DNA of 64,000 nucleotides. Origin: Flammeovirga agarivorans (GTDB taxonomy: Bacteria; Bacteroidota; Bacteroidia; Cytophagales; Flammeovirgaceae). Position 1 is the stretch's first letter. Every line of letters begins with the position of its first letter. Under the pieces are notes generated by a model. The model ran no database searches, was not told where the DNA came from, and saw only the letters and a list, made by a program, of their open reading frames with translations. Shown one piece after another: positions 1 to 12,321 of the stretch. The position numbers were made by a program, and so were the translations under genes. The stretch covers positions 992,001 through 1,056,000 of the forward strand of contig NZ_JABAIL010000001.1 of the NCBI RefSeq assembly GCF_012641475.1. The letters run 5' to 3'.

Positions 1-1851
1 GGAGCCATCCATAAAATCGCTGGACTGTATTCCAACATCAATACTATGTTTGTTGACAATTTTTAATGGATAATCAAATTCTATAATACCATGGTTAGAT
101 GATAGCCATAATTTTCCGTTTTGATCTTGTTGTATAGCATGGATAATATTAGAAGTGAGTTCCTTGTGGTCCTTAAATTCTTCAAGTCTTTTTTCTTGGT
201 AATGATAGGCAAGAAGTCCTTTGTCGTAGGTACCAATCCAAAGAATATCTTTTTCTTGATCAAATAAGAGATCAAAAATGATCTCAATATTTACAGGTAA
301 TTTGATGGGTTGTAGAACTTTTGAATCAATGTTATAATTAAATAAACCACCATCATCGAAAGTACCCAACCATAACTTATTGCCTTTACTACAAATAGAT
401 CTGATATCCATAGTTCTTGTTCTATCAATACTTACCGCTTTTTGCAAGTCTTCGTCATAGTAATGCAAACCACCTCTGTTCGTACCAAACCAAATTGTAC
501 CATTTTTATCTTCTCCAAATGATCTGATATCTTGGACTAGTAATCCCTGATCCATACCAATGCGTTGAAACCCATCTATTCGAGGTAAGTATAAATTGAC
601 ACCCCCATTATAAGTACCAAACCAAAAACGGTCTTTTGAATCTTTAAAAGCACTAATAATATTATTATCAGAGAGGGAGGTCGTATCGTTGGGTATATGA
701 ATATATCGATGAGATGTTTTGTATTTTGTATTGTATGTGGTGATGCCTTCTCCATCTGTTCCGGCCCAAATTGTTTGATTATCATCCACAATAATACCCC
801 AAATGATATTACTTTGAAGTTCTGTTTTACCTAATAATTTGAAGGTATGAAACTGATCCTTTAATACATAAATTCCATTTCTTTGAGAGCCAATCCACAG
901 GTTTTGTTGAGCATCTTCAAAAATACAGCGTATGGTGGTGCTACGATCTGAGATATCAATTCTTTCTAAATATTGATTTTTTGAGGGAGTAATCTTCCAT
1001 AAGCCATTTAGTTCAGTACCAACCCATATATTATTCTCACTATCTGTATGTAATGCAATAATTGGAGTATTAGAAAATGCTCTTTGGTGTACACTGTAGA
1101 TAGTTTTGTTTTTAGAATCGTATTTAGAAATTCCTTTTTTTGTCCCAATCCAGATATTTCCATCATGATCTTGCGTAAAACTATGAATCACTTTCGATGG
1201 TATTTGATTAATACCTCTACCTATAGGAAAAGTAGTGACATACTTATTGGATAAGTTGATGAGGTCAATGCCAGCATCCTTAGTTCCCACCCATAATAAT
1301 CCAGTTTTTTTATCGATTAAAATAGTTTCAATTAGGTTCGATGATAGAGGTAATGTTTTGCTGTCTTTATACCAATGCTCAATCACTTCATTATTATTAT
1401 TGATGATATATAACCCAAAACCATTTACGGTAACTATCAAATTATTATTAGGTAGAACAGCGATATCTGAGATGTTTTTATTCGCTAATTCTCTAACAGG
1501 GTTTTCAATAATCTCTTTTTCTTGGTTAATTCTTCTTAGTCCTTTTGTTGTTCCAACCCAAATAGTTTCATTCTTATCAATTTCTAAAGTATTGACAAAG
1601 TGGGAAGGAAGTTGATCTCTGTAAGAACCTTGTGCTGTATTAAAATTTTGGCCATCAAAGTTACTTAAACCGCTTTCTGTTCCCATCCAAATAAAGCCAT
1701 GTTTGTCTTGTAGAATCTCATATACGGTATTGTGAGACAGACCATCTATGGATGTGAAGTTTTGAGCTTTGTTTTGCCCCTTAATATTTGAAGAAATAAG
1801 GAGTAGTGTGAGTAATATTCGAATGATAACGGTATTATTTATGGAAGGCAT
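1..1851 (-). CDS. Two-component regulator propeller protein, N-terminal part (partial; probable hybrid sensor of PUL1)
   Basis: The reading frame runs leftward from ATG at 1851 and is still open at base 1, so 617 residues are visible and the C terminus is missing. It starts with a signal peptide-like stretch (MPSINNTVIIRILLTLL) and continues into about a dozen Reg_prop repeats, each ending in a motif such as FIWMGTESGL, TIWFGTNRGGL, KLWLGTFDDGG or ILWIGTYDKGL. Such propellers form the periplasmic sensor of hybrid two-component systems (propeller, Y_Y_Y domain, membrane segment, kinase, receiver, AraC-type output) that control PULs. It is divergent from the PUL1 operon across a 327-bp gap, which fits a role as its glycan-responsive activator. 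The kinase and output parts are inferred only; a simple propeller-sensor kinase is the alternative. Confidence 0.85.
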   Translation of the reverse strand, partial: MPSINNTVIIRILLTLLLISSNIKGQNKAQNFTSIDGLSHNTVYEILQDKHGFIWMGTESGLSNFDGQNFNTAQGSYRDQLPSHFVNTLEIDKNETIWVGTTKGLRRINQEKEIIENPVRELANKNISDIAVLPNNNLIVTVNGFGLYIINNNNEVIEHWYKDSKTLPLSSNLIETILIDKKTGLLWVGTKDAGIDLINLSNKYVTTFPIGRGINQIPSKVIHSFTQDHDGNIWIGTKKGISKYDSKNKTIYSVHQRAFSNTPIIALHTDSENNIWVGTELNGLWKITPSKNQYLERIDISDRSTTIRCIFEDAQQNLWIGSQRNGIYVLKDQFHTFKLLGKTELQSNIIWGIIVDDNQTIWAGTDGEGITTYNTKYKTSHRYIHIPNDTTSLSDNNIISAFKDSKDRFWFGTYNGGVNLYLPRIDGFQRIGMDQGLLVQDIRSFGEDKNGTIWFGTNRGGLHYYDEDLQKAVSIDRTRTMDIRSICSKGNKLWLGTFDDGGLFNYNIDSKVLQPIKLPVNIEIIFDLLFDQEKDILWIGTYDKGLLAYHYQEKRLEEFKDHKELTSNIIHAIQQDQNGKLWLSSNHGIIEFDYPLKIVNKHSIDVGIQSSDFMDGS

Positions 1852-2178
1852 TGGTAGAATACTTTAAGGAAAATAGTTTGTGCTTCTTTCTTTTGCGTGA
1901 AATTAACACTTAAATTAATATCTTTACAGCGGGGTGAAATGAATATAATTGTATTGTTTGTTAAGTTATTGATTTATAGTGTTTTAAAATTAATTTGAAA
2001 ATATTTAATATTTAAATAGCCCTTTTTGTTTAACTAGAAATGAATAGGGTGAAATGATTTGACCCTTCTATAAAATTATTTATTAGACCCTTATTTCTAA
2101 TTCACTATTTCATATTTGTTATCGAAAGCAACAGTAAAAGGAAACTTTTTTGTGAACTATTAAATTTAGTATGAAATA
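1852..2178. promoter_or_regulatory. Divergent intergenic region between the propeller sensor and PUL1
   Basis: This is 327 bp of very AT-rich sequence between two divergently transcribed genes, so it should hold the start signals of both. On the plus strand TTTG at 1892-1895 lies 23 nt before TATCTTTA at 1919-1926, one mismatch from the Bacteroidota -7 motif TAnnTTTG; CATATTTG near 2111-2118 is another one-mismatch candidate nearer the gene. No perfect match was found on either strand. No gene is seen. Confidence 0.35.
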
Positions 2179-4317
2179 ATGATGACTAAACTTTACTATT
2201 ACCTATTAGGACTATTACTTATTATATCAGTACAGTCTTGTAAGGAAAAAGAAATTAATGATCCAACTAATCCTCAAATCAACTTAGAGGAAGAGGTGGA
2301 GGCCTTTAGAGGGGAAACCATGCAAATTCAGGCAGTGGTAACTCATGAGATGGGTGTTAAAGCAGTGAGGTTGTATCAACCTGATTGGAGTTTGGACAGA
2401 ACAATTAACCTTGAAGAGGAAGGTTCTCCAAAAGAATTCAATTTAGATTATATGTTTGCAGTACCTACAGATGCTGCCGACGAAGTGACTATTGAAATTA
2501 CAGCAACAAGTGTAGGGGATAATACAACTACAGCTTCTCAGAAAGTAATGACAAAAGCTTCTGAAAGTATGTATTTAATGGCACACAATCTTGAAGGAAG
2601 AGATGCCAATTGGGGAGATCCATCAACAGCGATTAAGATGGAAAAGTCTTCAGATAACCCAAATGAATATTCTACTGTAGTCACTTTTATGAGTGGTGGT
2701 GGTTCAGATGCTTGGGGTAGTGTACTTGCAATTATTGGCCAAACTACAGGAGTTTTGCCTTTCAATGCGGTTGTCGACTTTGAAAATGTTCCTGAAAAAT
2801 ATAAGGATTCAGAATGGTGGGGAAGCGATAACAATTACGTACAAGAAAGTAATTACCCAGGTTATGTAAAGTTTGATGATGAAGCAGGCACAATGGAGTT
2901 TGACATGGTTACACAAGAAGATGCATCAACTCCAATAGTAGAAGAACCGGGTTTCTATAACTTACATCCGTTAGCCTTTTATGATAATGGTGGAAAATAT
3001 GAGGTGAAGTTCAATAAAGAAACAATGAAATTAACGATTTCATTAACTGAAGCAGTAGAGCCTCCTGTAGAAGCAGATATGTATATTGTTGGTGGTGGCT
3101 TCCCGGAATCTGGTCAATGGTGGGATCCTTCTAACGGAATTCCAATGACAACAACTGAAGAAGGTGTATACACAAAAACAAATATTGAAATTGAAGCGGG
3201 TGCTGAAATGAAATTTGTAGGACAAAGAGATTGGAGTCCTGATAATTTTGGTTGGATTGCTCAAAACGAAGAAGAGAATAATACTACAGATGAAACTCGA
3301 GCGATGCATAATGATCAAGGTTCTATTCCTTATCTATTTGAAGAAGCAGGTTATTATGATATCGTATTTAATAAAAACAACCTAACAGTTACAATTACAA
3401 AAGTAGGTGATGTGGCTCCGCCAGAGTTCCCAATTGCAGAAGAATTGTATATTATTGCTGGTGGTACACAAGAACTAGAAGACGGTTCATGGTATGATCC
3501 ATCGCAAGCGTTACAAATGAACAAAGTAGCAGATGGAATTTTTGATGTAACACTGAACTTTAATGACTTAAGTGAAGATGATTGGGGAGTATATTTCTCT
3601 TTCGTTGGACAAACAGATGCTTATACACCGATCAATTTTGGATTAACGGGAGGGAATGATGATCCAACAGATAACGAAGTGTTTGATCTTACTAAACCAA
3701 TTGAAGACCTGAACTATGAAAATATTGATAGTAAGCAGAGCTTTGTGTACTACTATAACAAGCCAGGTGAATACAAAATTACAGTCAACATTAATGATCA
3801 AACTGTATCGGTAGTTTCTACAACTGTTGAAACTTACTACCTAATGGGACATAACTTGGATGGCAGTAGTGCCAATTGGGGAGATCCATCAACAGCTATA
3901 TTAATGACTCAATCTGAAAGTAATGCGAACTTATTCTCTACTACGGTAACATTTATGGCTGATGGAGGAAATGACGCTTGGGGATCAGTTTTAGCAGTTA
4001 TTGGTCAAAATACAGCGGTAACTCCTTTCAATGCTGTGTTAGATATTGCTTCAGTAGACCAGTCTCATTATGATACAGATTCATGGTGGAATGGTAATAC
4101 GTATGAGCAAGGAAATAATTATCCTGGCTATGTAGTTTACGATAATTCATCAGACGAAATGATTTTTGATTTAGTTACTGATGCAGCTGCCACAACTCCA
4201 ATCGTTCAAGAACCAGAATTTTATAACCTTCAACCTTTAGCATTTTATAATTCACCAGGAACATATGTTGTTACCTTCGACAAAGCAAGCATGACATTAA
4301 CCTTGGAATTACAATAG
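2179..4317 (+). CDS. SusE/SusF-like surface glycan-binding lipoprotein (PUL1)
   Basis: 712 residues with a lipoprotein signal ending ISVQSC, so probably anchored in the outer membrane. Four modules follow a short N-terminal region: A1 (about 131-293), B (about 298-410), C (about 420-535) and A2 (about 553-712). B and C resemble the carbohydrate-binding modules of SusE/SusF (MYIVGGGFPESGQWWDP, LYIIAGGTQELEDGSWYDP). A1 and A2 are near-duplicates, both beginning YLMxHNL and containing ANWGDPSTAI. It is the first gene of the PUL1 operon and most likely binds the glycan at the cell surface for the following SusC/SusD. Two ATG codons are adjacent (2179, 2182); either could be the start. Exact ligand is unknown. 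Confidence 0.8.
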   Translation: MMTKLYYYLLGLLLIISVQSCKEKEINDPTNPQINLEEEVEAFRGETMQIQAVVTHEMGVKAVRLYQPDWSLDRTINLEEEGSPKEFNLDYMFAVPTDAADEVTIEITATSVGDNTTTASQKVMTKASESMYLMAHNLEGRDANWGDPSTAIKMEKSSDNPNEYSTVVTFMSGGGSDAWGSVLAIIGQTTGVLPFNAVVDFENVPEKYKDSEWWGSDNNYVQESNYPGYVKFDDEAGTMEFDMVTQEDASTPIVEEPGFYNLHPLAFYDNGGKYEVKFNKETMKLTISLTEAVEPPVEADMYIVGGGFPESGQWWDPSNGIPMTTTEEGVYTKTNIEIEAGAEMKFVGQRDWSPDNFGWIAQNEEENNTTDETRAMHNDQGSIPYLFEEAGYYDIVFNKNNLTVTITKVGDVAPPEFPIAEELYIIAGGTQELEDGSWYDPSQALQMNKVADGIFDVTLNFNDLSEDDWGVYFSFVGQTDAYTPINFGLTGGNDDPTDNEVFDLTKPIEDLNYENIDSKQSFVYYYNKPGEYKITVNINDQTVSVVSTTVETYYLMGHNLDGSSANWGDPSTAILMTQSESNANLFSTTVTFMADGGNDAWGSVLAVIGQNTAVTPFNAVLDIASVDQSHYDTDSWWNGNTYEQGNNYPGYVVYDNSSDEMIFDLVTDAAATTPIVQEPEFYNLQPLAFYNSPGTYVVTFDKASMTLTLELQ

Positions 4318-4328
4318 AAAAATCCTTA

Positions 4329-4359
4329 CTCCCAACAGGCTGCACTAGTTTGTTGGGAG
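4329..4359 (+). promoter_or_regulatory. Intra-operon hairpin after the SusE/F-like gene
   Basis: A perfect 9-bp stem (CTCCCAACA at 4329-4337, TGTTGGGAG at 4351-4359) begins 11 nt after the stop codon. There is no U-tract, so it is not a canonical terminator; it may protect or define a 3' end after mRNA processing, or act as a leaky terminator before susC. Confidence 0.55.
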
Positions 4360-4393
4360 ACTAATAAAGCAAGACTTAACATCGAATACCGGA

Positions 4394-7300
4394 ATGAAAA
4401 AACAATTATTATTACTTATCAGTCTGTTGTTCAGCCTAACAGTATGGGCACAAGAGCGTCAGATATCAGGTACAGTGACTTCATTGGGAGAGCCCTTAAT
4501 TGGAGTGACTGTAGTAGTCAAGGGTTCAACAATAGGAACAACGACAAATTTTGAAGGTCAATACTCTTTAAAAGTAAAGGAGGGAGCTGTACTACAGTTT
4601 TCTTACATCGGCTACACTACCAAAGAAATTACAATTACTACTCAATCTAAAATAGATATCGCATTGATTGAAGATGCAGAGCAATTAGAGGAAATTGTGG
4701 TAGTGGGATATGGTACTCAGAAGAAGAGTGAACTAACCTCAGCTATTTCTTCAGCAGACGGTGAAGATTTAAGAAAAATCTCTACTGGTGATGTTGTAAC
4801 GTCACTTCAAGGTAGAGTAAGTGGTGTTCAGATTTCTCAGTCAGGTGCTGCTCCGGGTGAATCTCCAACAATTAATATTAGAGGTATTTCAACATTAAAC
4901 GGTAACACACCACTATATGTAGTAGATGGAGCTCCAGTTGAAGATATTACATTCTTATCGCCAAAAGATATTGCTGATATTCAGGTATTGAAAGATGCTT
5001 CAGCATCAGCTATTTATGGATCAAGAGGTTCAAATGGTGTAATTATCGTTACGACAATTAAAGGTACTGAAGGTTCAATGAAAGTGAGTTTTGATGCTTC
5101 TGCAGGTGTTCAAAATATAGCGAAGAAACCAATGACGGCTGGTTCTGAAGAGTACCAACAAGCAAGAGCGTTAATTGATCCAAGTTACCAGTACATAGAA
5201 AATGCTCCGAACTCGAATTGGTTTAATGAAATCCAGAACAATGGGGCTCCAATTCAAGATTACAGTGTGAATATTACTGGTGGTTCTGAAAAAATCAGAT
5301 ACAATATGAGTGGTAACTACTTCTCTCAAGAAGGGGTTTTACAAGGGTATGACTATGAAAGATTCACAGGTAGATTTGGAGTAGACGTTCAATTAACGGA
5401 TAAAATCACAGTGGGTCAAAGTGCTTCAATTACACCATCTACAAATGTAAGTGGACCGGGGTCTATGCCTTTTGATGCAGTACGTCTACGTCCTACGGAT
5501 GCAGTATATAAGCCGGAAGATGAAAGAGAAGGATTAAATGAATACAGTATTTATGCTCCTTCGTCTAACGATGTAGCCAACGTAGCGGGTAGAGTAGCAA
5601 GAAATGATTATTCTCAAAAGGAAAATAAAATTTTCTCAAATACTTATCTGAACTATGATATTATCGATGGTTTAACCTTCAAAACTCAATTTAGCTATTA
5701 CTACACCACTTGGCGTTCTGATACGTTCTCACCAACCTATTACATCGGACCAAACGATCTAAACAATGTAACTAGAGCAGAGCGTAGACAGAACATTAGA
5801 AGTAATTATGTATGGAATAATACTTTAACCTATCAGAAAGTAATCAACAAACATAGCTTCTCTGTAATGTTGGGTACGGCTACCGAAAGACTAGTACATC
5901 AGACATTAGGAGCATCAGGACAAAACATTCCTTCAAATGCACCACATTTAAGATATCCAGAAGCTGCACAAGATGGTTATTTAGGCTGGGGTACCAAAGA
6001 ATGGAACTCTTTAGCTTCAGGTTTTGGTCGTTTCACTTATGCATATGATGATCGTTATTTTATGACTGCTAACTTCCGTATGGATGGTTCTTCTAGATTC
6101 CCTGAAAGTAATAAGTGGGCTGCGTTCCCATCGATTTCTGCTGGTTGGAATATTTCTAACGAAAGCTTTATGGAAGAGGCGACTTGGTTAAGTAACTTAA
6201 AAATTAGAGGTGGTTGGGGTACTATTGGTAACCAAGCTATCAACGATGGAGCTTATACGACAACACTTTCAAACTATGACTATGTATTTGGCCCTGATGG
6301 TCAAAGATATCCAGGTCTTGCACCAGATGTGATTGGTAACAGTAACTTGATTTGGGAAACTGTGGAAGATAAAAACATAGGCGTAGACTTTGGTTTCTTG
6401 AATGGTAAAATCACAGGTTCGGTAGACTTTTTTGAGAGAAATACGAAAGACATGTTGATGCAGAAAAATGTTCCTCCTCATTTAGGTTACCCTGGCTATC
6501 CTGGTGAAATTTGGGCGAACGTTGGTAGTATGACAACAAAAGGTTGGGATGCTACAGTAGCTTATAACATAGATAAAAAAGATTGGAGCTTTGGAGCTGT
6601 ATTAAACTTATCACAAGCAAGATCTACAGTTACTCAACTGGCCAACGAAGGTGAAGTGATTTGGGGAGGTAACTCACAAAGAGTAAATAACATGACTCGT
6701 ACTGAAGTAGGTGGTACAGTAGCAGGTTTCTACGGCTATGTTCATGATGGCATCTTCCAAAATCAAACAGAAATCAACAGTCATGCAACAAAAGAAGGTC
6801 AACTAATTCAACCAAACGCTAAGCCAGGTGATATCCGATTTAAAGATCTTGACGGTGATGGTCAAATCACAGATGCAGATAGAACATATATTGGCAATCC
6901 AGAGCCAGATTTGGTATTTGGCTTAACATTAAATGGAGCTTACAAAGGTTTTGATATTTCAATGACCTTCCAAGGAACATATGGAAATGATGTGATCAAT
7001 GCTATGGCTCCTTATACTTACTCTGGTGATTTAGGAAATTCGAATGTTCAGGCAGGAGTAGTAAACAGATCTTGGTCGGGTGAAGGTTCAACCAACTTCT
7101 ACCCAAGGTTAGCTGGAGAAAGTCAAACTGAAAACTTCCATAGATTCTCAAGTTTATATATTCAAGACGGTTCATTCTTGAGATTACAGAACATTCAAGT
7201 CGGTTATACTTTCAGCAAATTAAAGAATGTAGATAGATTAAGAATATTTGCATCAGCTCAAAACCTATTTACAATAACAGGTTATGATGGAATGGACCCA

Positions 7301-7402
7301 GATGTATCGGGTGGCTATTGGGGAATTTTCGATAGAGGTATCGATTGGGGTGATTACCCTACACCAAGAACTTACATGATGGGATTAAACTTCACTTTCT
7401 AA
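4394..7402 (+). CDS. SusC-like TonB-dependent outer-membrane glycan transporter (PUL1)
   Basis: 1002 residues, the usual length for SusC/RagA proteins. A signal peptide (MKKQLLLLISLLFSLTVWAQ) is followed by a carboxypeptidase-like regulatory domain (about 22-100), the SusC link region EEIVVVGYGTQKKSEL, a plug with RGISTLNGNTPLYVVDG and the typical VLKDASASAIYGSRGSNGVI signature, then a 22-strand barrel ending in an aromatic residue (GLNFTF). It imports oligosaccharides with energy from TonB/ExbBD. The susD homologue follows after 23 nt, and the pair would form the lid-and-barrel complex. Codon use is mixed, not as biased as in the PUL2 susC. Confidence 0.95.
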   Translation: MKKQLLLLISLLFSLTVWAQERQISGTVTSLGEPLIGVTVVVKGSTIGTTTNFEGQYSLKVKEGAVLQFSYIGYTTKEITITTQSKIDIALIEDAEQLEEIVVVGYGTQKKSELTSAISSADGEDLRKISTGDVVTSLQGRVSGVQISQSGAAPGESPTINIRGISTLNGNTPLYVVDGAPVEDITFLSPKDIADIQVLKDASASAIYGSRGSNGVIIVTTIKGTEGSMKVSFDASAGVQNIAKKPMTAGSEEYQQARALIDPSYQYIENAPNSNWFNEIQNNGAPIQDYSVNITGGSEKIRYNMSGNYFSQEGVLQGYDYERFTGRFGVDVQLTDKITVGQSASITPSTNVSGPGSMPFDAVRLRPTDAVYKPEDEREGLNEYSIYAPSSNDVANVAGRVARNDYSQKENKIFSNTYLNYDIIDGLTFKTQFSYYYTTWRSDTFSPTYYIGPNDLNNVTRAERRQNIRSNYVWNNTLTYQKVINKHSFSVMLGTATERLVHQTLGASGQNIPSNAPHLRYPEAAQDGYLGWGTKEWNSLASGFGRFTYAYDDRYFMTANFRMDGSSRFPESNKWAAFPSISAGWNISNESFMEEATWLSNLKIRGGWGTIGNQAINDGAYTTTLSNYDYVFGPDGQRYPGLAPDVIGNSNLIWETVEDKNIGVDFGFLNGKITGSVDFFERNTKDMLMQKNVPPHLGYPGYPGEIWANVGSMTTKGWDATVAYNIDKKDWSFGAVLNLSQARSTVTQLANEGEVIWGGNSQRVNNMTRTEVGGTVAGFYGYVHDGIFQNQTEINSHATKEGQLIQPNAKPGDIRFKDLDGDGQITDADRTYIGNPEPDLVFGLTLNGAYKGFDISMTFQGTYGNDVINAMAPYTYSGDLGNSNVQAGVVNRSWSGEGSTNFYPRLAGESQTENFHRFSSLYIQDGSFLRLQNIQVGYTFSKLKNVDRLRIFASAQNLFTITGYDGMDPDVSGGYWGIFDRGIDWGDYPTPRTYMMGLNFTF

Positions 7403-7425
7403 TCAATTCAAAAGAGCACAAAAGA

Positions 7426-9009
7426 ATGAAAAAATTAGCAACATATATATTAGCAGGAGCCTTGGCATTCGGGACAGTAGGATGCAAAGACTTTCTTGAA
7501 AACCCAAGACAAGGGGTACAGAACTTAGACAACTTTTATAATACTGAAACAGAGATCACTCAAGGTTTAATGTCTGCTTACTTCTGGTTAAGCGGGGACG
7601 ATTGGTGGTATAAAGATAACTTTCGTTTTGTAGGAGACATTTGCTCAGATGATGCCTTTGATGGTTATACAGATCAATTGAGCTTCACTTTACTCTCAAA
7701 ATTTGATATCACACCACAAAACGAGTGGTTAGAGTACGAGTGGATTTATAGCTATAAAGGAATTTTCCATGCTAATATTGTCCTTGAAAAAACGGAAGGA
7801 TCTCCAGTCGAAAATCAAGAATTTAAAGAACAAGTGATCGCTGAAGCAAAGGTACTTCGAGCTTATCAATACTTTGGTTTAGTAAGAAACTTCGGAGGTG
7901 TGATACTTTTAGAAAGACCTGCTTTAACTGATGAAGTTGCAGATGAGCAAGCTTCTTTGGGAAGAAGTACTGAAGAAGCTACATGGGCATTTATTGAAAG
8001 AGATTTATTGGAAGCGATCGAAGTTTTACCAACTAGAGGCCTTCAAGATCCTAATGAAATTGGTAGAGTTACTAAAGGGACTGCACAGGCATTATTAGCC
8101 AAAGCATATTTATATCAACAGAAATATCAAGAAGCACTAGACCAAGCTAATGCGATTATTCAAGATGGCGATTATTCTTTGGTACCAGATATAGAAGTTC
8201 TTTGGGATAACTCACAAAGAAACTCAGCAGAATCTGTTTTTGAAATTCAAACTTCAGGTGATATAACATTTGCGTTAGGAACATCATTCCCAACGGTAAC
8301 AGGATCTAGATCTTCAAAGAATAGCCCTAGTTTTTACGGAGGTGTTGTTAATGGATGGGGATTTAACACTCCATCTTCTCACCTTGATAATGCTTTTGAA
8401 GAGGGAGATGCCCGTAAAGGAATGACCATCATTAAGCATTTGGATTTATTGGATGCCGATGGTAATCCAGATCCAGATGAAGGAACTCCTTACTATGCAT
8501 TTGCTGATAATGAAACCGATGGATCGAATGCATCTGGACGTATTAACAGAAAAATGTTTTTAAAACCATCAGCGCGTAATGACTGGTATGGAAATGATCC
8601 TTACCAATATAAAATTCTTAGATACGCAGATGTACTACTTATAGCTGCAGAATGTGAGGTAAGAGTAGGTGCTGCAGGTAGAGCGGCACAGCATGTTAAC
8701 TTACTTCGAGAAAGAGCATTTGGCGATAACAGTCACAACTATACTTCGGTAACATTAGATGATGTATTAAACGAAAGAAGACTGGAGCTTGCGATGGAAG
8801 GAGAACGTTTTTATGACCTGAAAAGAACAGGAAGAATGACGCAAGCTATGACAGACTTTGTGAATTATAATATGAATAACAATACAGATTATGATGCTGG
8901 TAATGACAAAGGAACACTTTGGGATGAAAGCAAGCATATGTATTTTCCTATTCCACAAACACAAATAGACTTATCTAACGGGGCAGTAGAACAAAACCCT
9001 GGATATTAA
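7426..9009 (+). CDS. SusD/RagB-like surface glycan-binding lipoprotein (PUL1)
   Basis: 527 residues with a lipobox (FGTVGC, Cys20). The N-terminal SusD-like region contains FLENPRQGV and the TPR-like helices include EAKVLRAYQYFGLVRNFGG and AQALLAKAYLYQQKYQEAL. The C-terminal SusD domain carries LRYADVLLIAAECEVRVG and ERRLELAMEGERFYDLKR, and the protein ends QNPGY, a usual SusD terminus. It caps the SusC barrel encoded just upstream and delivers the glycan to it. It lies in the same operon, followed by a hairpin and the GH2 enzyme. Confidence 0.95.
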   Translation: MKKLATYILAGALAFGTVGCKDFLENPRQGVQNLDNFYNTETEITQGLMSAYFWLSGDDWWYKDNFRFVGDICSDDAFDGYTDQLSFTLLSKFDITPQNEWLEYEWIYSYKGIFHANIVLEKTEGSPVENQEFKEQVIAEAKVLRAYQYFGLVRNFGGVILLERPALTDEVADEQASLGRSTEEATWAFIERDLLEAIEVLPTRGLQDPNEIGRVTKGTAQALLAKAYLYQQKYQEALDQANAIIQDGDYSLVPDIEVLWDNSQRNSAESVFEIQTSGDITFALGTSFPTVTGSRSSKNSPSFYGGVVNGWGFNTPSSHLDNAFEEGDARKGMTIIKHLDLLDADGNPDPDEGTPYYAFADNETDGSNASGRINRKMFLKPSARNDWYGNDPYQYKILRYADVLLIAAECEVRVGAAGRAAQHVNLLRERAFGDNSHNYTSVTLDDVLNERRLELAMEGERFYDLKRTGRMTQAMTDFVNYNMNNNTDYDAGNDKGTLWDESKHMYFPIPQTQIDLSNGAVEQNPGY

Positions 9010-9021
9010 TCTAAAATCAAT

Positions 9022-9048
9022 AGTCAAGGTGGTTTTACTGCCTTGACT
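9022..9048 (+). promoter_or_regulatory. Intra-operon hairpin after susD
   Basis: A perfect 8-bp stem (AGTCAAGG at 9022-9029, CCTTGACT at 9041-9048, 11-nt loop) starts 12 nt after the susD stop codon. No U-tract follows. It sits where expression of surface proteins often needs to be separated from that of downstream enzymes; the function is inferred. Confidence 0.55.
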
Positions 9049-9084
9049 CCACTTTAATAAACTTAACTAACTCAAATAGAATAG

Positions 9085-12249
<3,165 letters not shown>

Positions 12250-12255
12250 GGCTTG

Positions 12256-12290
12256 AAGCTTCTTGGTGGATAAATTTCATCAAGAAGCTT
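12256..12290 (+). promoter_or_regulatory. Intra-operon hairpin after the GH2 gene
   Basis: A perfect 10-bp stem (AAGCTTCTTG at 12256-12265, CAAGAAGCTT at 12281-12290) starts 6 nt after the stop codon. Only two T residues follow the stem before C, so it is at best a leaky terminator between the GH2 and GH30 genes. Confidence 0.6.
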
Positions 12291-12321
12291 TTCTAAACTT
12301 AACGAACAAAATGTAATTATT

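Noticed and set aside
1-1851. Gene-poor or pseudogene region, because only short fragments appear as complete frames
   Set aside because: The true minus-strand frame from 1851 is open to the window edge and shows continuous propeller repeats.
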